64,000 bases of DNA, from assembly GCF_002999335.1 (NCBI RefSeq), contig NW_020312139.1, positions 1-64,000 on the forward strand. Direction: 5' to 3'. Position numbers and translations under genes: made by a program. Of this stretch, positions 60,502-64,000 are shown one piece after another. Each line of letters begins with the position of its first letter. Position 1 is the stretch's first letter. The notes below the pieces were generated by a model. That model had not been told where the DNA came from and did no database searches. It worked only from the letters and a program-made list of their open reading frames with translations. The DNA comes from Cyclospora cayetanensis (taxonomy: Eukaryota > Apicomplexa > Conoidasida > Eucoccidiorida > Eimeriidae).

Positions 60502-63187
60502 AGTATTGTTATTTAACGATGCATCTAACTTTGAGCTCGAAGTAAATGAACAGTTGCGCTGGTCCGAAGAGCAAGGAGGAGCGCTCAGGTCCATCAAGAC
60601 GGTAAGCACAACAAAACACTTCTCAAATGGAAAATTTTGGGGAAACCAAACAGGAGTTTGCGTTAATATGGTGCGTTTCCCGGAGGACTAAAGGCCTAGC
60701 TAAATGTCGTTCGAGCACAGGGCGCTACTCTTGAGTGGCACTAATATAACGCATCATGTAAAGTTTCCGTAGAGAGACACTTAAATCCAGGGTAAACACA
60801 AACTTGATCGAAAGGTGCTGATTATTCCTGAAAAGAGTTCCCTTCTTTCCCTACTAGCGCCCAATAGAGTTGACATATGAATAGGACAGCTACGGTGCGC
60901 GCATCCGGATTCTTATAGCAATTTGCATATTCATTCCTAGTTTTGCTTAGAAGCTAGCGTGCAAGCACACATTATGTCTTCTTGCGTCATTTTTCTGCAA
61001 TAAGTACGCTTTTATGAACAGCCAGGCGGAACACCGCCTTCTTTACCAATCTTATTTCAAGATAACTAATTGTGGTATAAGTTTTCGAAGTGCCGCTCAG
61101 CCCACCGCGAATTCTCCCACTAATTAAAGAAACATTTGTTCGTGTTTTACACTTGTTTTGTCCAAGCGAACTCCGTGCAGGATTGCGACGAATCCCCACA
61201 CCATCACCACTCCCCATGTGGGCACAAACTCGCGCAACTCCGCGAATGAACAGGCAAAATAAGGAATAGTCTGCTAGAAGTATATATAGGAGGAAAACGG
61301 CACACGTATTAGATAGCAACAAACGAGGTGGCAAATTAACTTGAACCTCAGCAACGTCGTGGCTAGCTGTCGCCGGAGCGCCGTACTCTGTGAGCACTTC
61401 GCTACGGGACAAGAGTAAACAAGTAAAATAATGTGCAAAGGGTTATAAGAATAGGCAATGCTTTAGCAGCCGTTGCGTGCCTTATGCATCCTTTGCCCCA
61501 TGCAAGTGCAGCCAATGCATGCAGCATAGTTGATTTTGAAGCTCCGAAGCAGCCATAAGGAAAAATATAGAAACAGCCTATCTCAAGCTGCTCGGGTTCA
61601 ATTCTAGAGTGGAGTACGCCTTTGAAATTGGGAGCAAGCAGTATTAAGGCAATTTCATAGCTAAGGGTAGCTTTTTCGGACAGAGAATATGCAGAAAGGA
61701 AAAAACAGTCACGAAGCAACGGCTGTAGTACCGTTCATGCTGACTAGCGGTGTAAACCAAATAGAGCTGCGAATCACCCTGCAGGCAGCTACATCAGAAA
61801 GCCATATAATTCAAAAATCTTGTCCACACTGAGCTTAGAGGATAATCTATCGGCATAGCGGCAAACAGCCATCCAGAGTAAAGTTGTGCTGATTTTTTGT
61901 GACGCATTACTAAAAGCAAGCACATATCTTTACAGACCGTCTTTCAGCATCATGATTTCTCACCTTTTGAAATTACGCAGTGTTTAGGAGGGCCTCAGGA
62001 ATCGAACATTAGTTGTCTCGCTTTAGCTCAGTGCAAGTGACTCAGTTTTTCTCACGAGAATGTTTTGTCACGACCGGAGATAAGATATTGAATGCAAGTA
62101 TGTAAAATATGGACGAAAAGCCTTTTAAACAGTTAGTAAGTCTTCGACGCATCCTGCGCTGTTGCCCACAGTGCATGAGGGCTTTCTAACTTGAGATAAA
62201 TAATATGTTTGTGGAGTGTTGCTCAGGGACCTCGATTTTCTGGTGTAGGCTTTTGTCCGGTTGGAAACGGATGTACTCTGCAAGCGCAAAAGTGCAAGTT
62301 TTCGGCGACTATGAGGTGCCTCTAGTACGTTGTTGGACGTCGAGTGACCATACTGGTGGTAGCCAACGAAAAGAACCACCTTATAGCCATCATGATAATT
62401 CTTTTGACATTACTTTTGGATGGCTGGTTGTTTGGATTCGATAAACAAGTAGGCTTGTTGATGGGTGTATAAAAATATCAAGGATGAAGCACTGATGCTT
62501 AATACCATACTCTACTTGTGGGCTTGTTACCTACCCTACGAGAAGCATGTGCCATGCAACGGTACGAGTTGGTACCAGATTTGCTTCACTCCATGAACAC
62601 AGGCGGTGATCCTAAAGTCTTGGGCTTTCTCTTTGCCCCACTGAAGCAGTATATAGGCCCTTTAGGAGTCTCTTTAGTACACTATCTGTCCTACAAACAT
62701 GTCTTAGGTATAAGAGCAAAGCTCACTAATTATACGTTAACGGGGACTATGTAAGTCACCATTCATAAGTGTAGAAGCATTTTGTTACATAGACAATTGT
62801 AGCCCTTTGCTCTACTGAGTCTGTGATACAGATTTGCCTTTCAAAAAAATTTGCGGTAATCAAGATGTGTATAGATTTCTGTAGTACGTGGTAAGTACAC
62901 CTGAACGAAAAGGCTAGGCATGCCAGGGGAACGACGAAATGGGCGCAAGGTGTTGCACTTTGGGGTGGCAACTGCGGGCTCATTGCTATTTTCTCGCCAT
63001 CCAGTTACTATAATATGCTCATTGATTGGGCCTTATTTTGCATGCGCCTGCTTGACTGCAATGCAGATACTTTGTCTTACCTTGCCTAATGAAGTGAACA
63101 GCCAGCTCGTCGACCAGCACACCAGGGCTAGACGCACCCTCGAGTCTCTAATATGTGCTAATAGCATTATTGGCATGCAATTGAAGG
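60502..63187 (+). CDS. Unrecognised multi-exon membrane protein (candidate exons)
   Basis: Four segments have good exon character. 60502-60601 has an acceptor TTCTACCAG and donor ACG|GTAAGC and contains VLLFNDASNFELEVNEQLRW. 62227-62324 has acceptor GTTGCTCAG and donor CTA|GTACGT and contains AKVQVFGDYEVPL. About 62520-62710 reads LREACAMQRYELVPDLLHSM, then YIGPLGVSLVHYLSYKHVLG, with donor TTAG|GTATAA. About 62950-63187 contains FGVATAGSLLFS, then VTIICSLIGPYFACACLTAM, with donor AAG|GTACGA. The last two carry hydrophobic stretches long enough for membrane helices. The joins are incomplete, and the gene may continue past the right edge. I do not recognise the family. A 141-residue minus frame at 60987-61412 overlaps the gap between exons. 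Confidence 0.4.
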
Positions 63188-64000
63188 TACGATTATCACA
63201 AGGCCTTCCATGTTGCTTTGGCGATATTTTTCCTTATAGGCGCTTGAGTCACATTTCCCCTAATATCACGATTTGGTCTTGCTTGTGATATAAACGGTGC
63301 AGTGCCAGCAATGCGAGTTTGAAGCAGCAAGCATTACATTTGTGAAAATTTAACACGCATACGGCCTACCTAATATATGTGATAATTGCTATTCTCTTTG
63401 CCAGTTGCTTTAGACTTTTGCATTGGTGGTCATGGTGGGTGCAAGGTGGTGTAACACCACCCAGCGGAAAAAAGTAATGTTCGAGGTTCAGTAGCAAGTA
63501 GAGCCAAGCTGTTTCCTTGTTGATAGCACTACAGTGTCTCATTTCGTGTGCCATTTAACTTTCGGTTGGTAACATCTTTTCTAGCTATTCCACAGGATCC
63601 TTGCTCTCGGTGAGCAGCAGCTGTGATATTAATACAAAGCACGCATCTGTAATAATTATCGGCTGCAAATTTGACCCGTCCCGGAATGCTGGCCATCCCT
63701 CTTGATAGATGTACTCACACTGGCCTCTAAACCTGTCATTGCCAACCTTCATGCATGAACACCCTATATGATTTGAGCCTAAAAAGACTTTTGCATTACG
63801 GGACCTGGATGGAACAGCTACTCATGGCAACGAAAGGAAAGGCCAAGACGCTACCTTGTAAGACGGGATCGCCCTAGTGCTCAACCAGTCTGTCGTATGG
63901 ATCTGAACCCACAATCGCAAATGTCGTTCTCTACGCATCGACACCCTTAACTTCCCTTGACCGCATCACCCTGCTTCTACTAGCATCGTTCGCGCATACC
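63188..64000. other. Right edge, nothing recognised
   Basis: Only short frames without motifs. Later exons of the preceding plus-strand membrane protein may lie here or beyond the edge. Confidence 0.4.

Noticed and set aside
60225..60609. Minus frames upstream of the glucanotransferase as a starch-binding N-terminal extension
   Set aside because: No CBM20 signature is seen, and a better-bounded plus-strand exon occupies the same DNA.
1..64000. CRISPR array, bacterial operon, ribosome binding sites or phage-type system
   Set aside because: The gene structure is eukaryotic, with GT-AG introns throughout; the tandem repeats are direct minisatellites without unique spacers.

Overview
This is a nuclear window from an apicomplexan parasite, most likely an Eimeria-type coccidian. 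Genes are interrupted by many short GT-AG introns. The first ~15 kb is rich in CAG/CTG codon repeats (poly-Ala, poly-Gln), minisatellites and TGCATGCA octamers. The conserved genes fit a coccidian: a six-helix cyclic nucleotide phosphodiesterase, an axonemal protein (flagellated microgametes) and a plastid/plant-type 4-alpha-glucanotransferase (amylopectin store). The genus is an inference; no rRNA or species marker is present.

Layout. 0.1-2.6 kb (-): RRP7, a ribosome-biogenesis factor, with five exons placed phase by phase. 2.6-3.2 kb (-): unassigned coding-like exons ending at an in-frame TGA just upstream of RRP7. 3.4-6.9 kb (+): a large Ala/Gln/Leu-rich helical protein of unknown function. 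8.7-15.3 kb (+): a cyclic nucleotide phosphodiesterase with six membrane helices, for which I could build a phase-consistent 13-exon model. At about 14-15 kb the sequence changes from repeat-rich and GC-rich to repeat-poor and more AT-rich, and this style holds to the end of the window. 16.2-20.2 kb (+): an unrecognised multi-exon gene ending at a perfect 24-bp hairpin. 21.1-33.4 kb (-): CFAP61, a calmodulin/radial-spoke-associated axonemal protein. 36.3-41.0 kb (-): AP endonuclease 2 (APE2/APN2) with a PCNA-binding motif at its C-terminus. 41-57 kb: gene-poor, with only scattered candidate exons. 57.4-59.8 kb (-): GH77 4-alpha-glucanotransferase, three exons. 60.5-63.2 kb (+): exons of an unrecognised membrane protein.

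The genes are housekeeping or stage-specific and do not form a pathway or cluster. There are no operons, transposase genes, CRISPR arrays or recognisable tRNA/rRNA genes. What stands out is structural: introns of the left-hand genes carry different exact-period minisatellites (11, 26 and 40 bp), the phosphodiesterase gene straddles a compositional boundary, and a perfect hairpin overlaps a candidate stop codon. Exon boundaries given here come from reading frames and splice consensus only, without transcript data.
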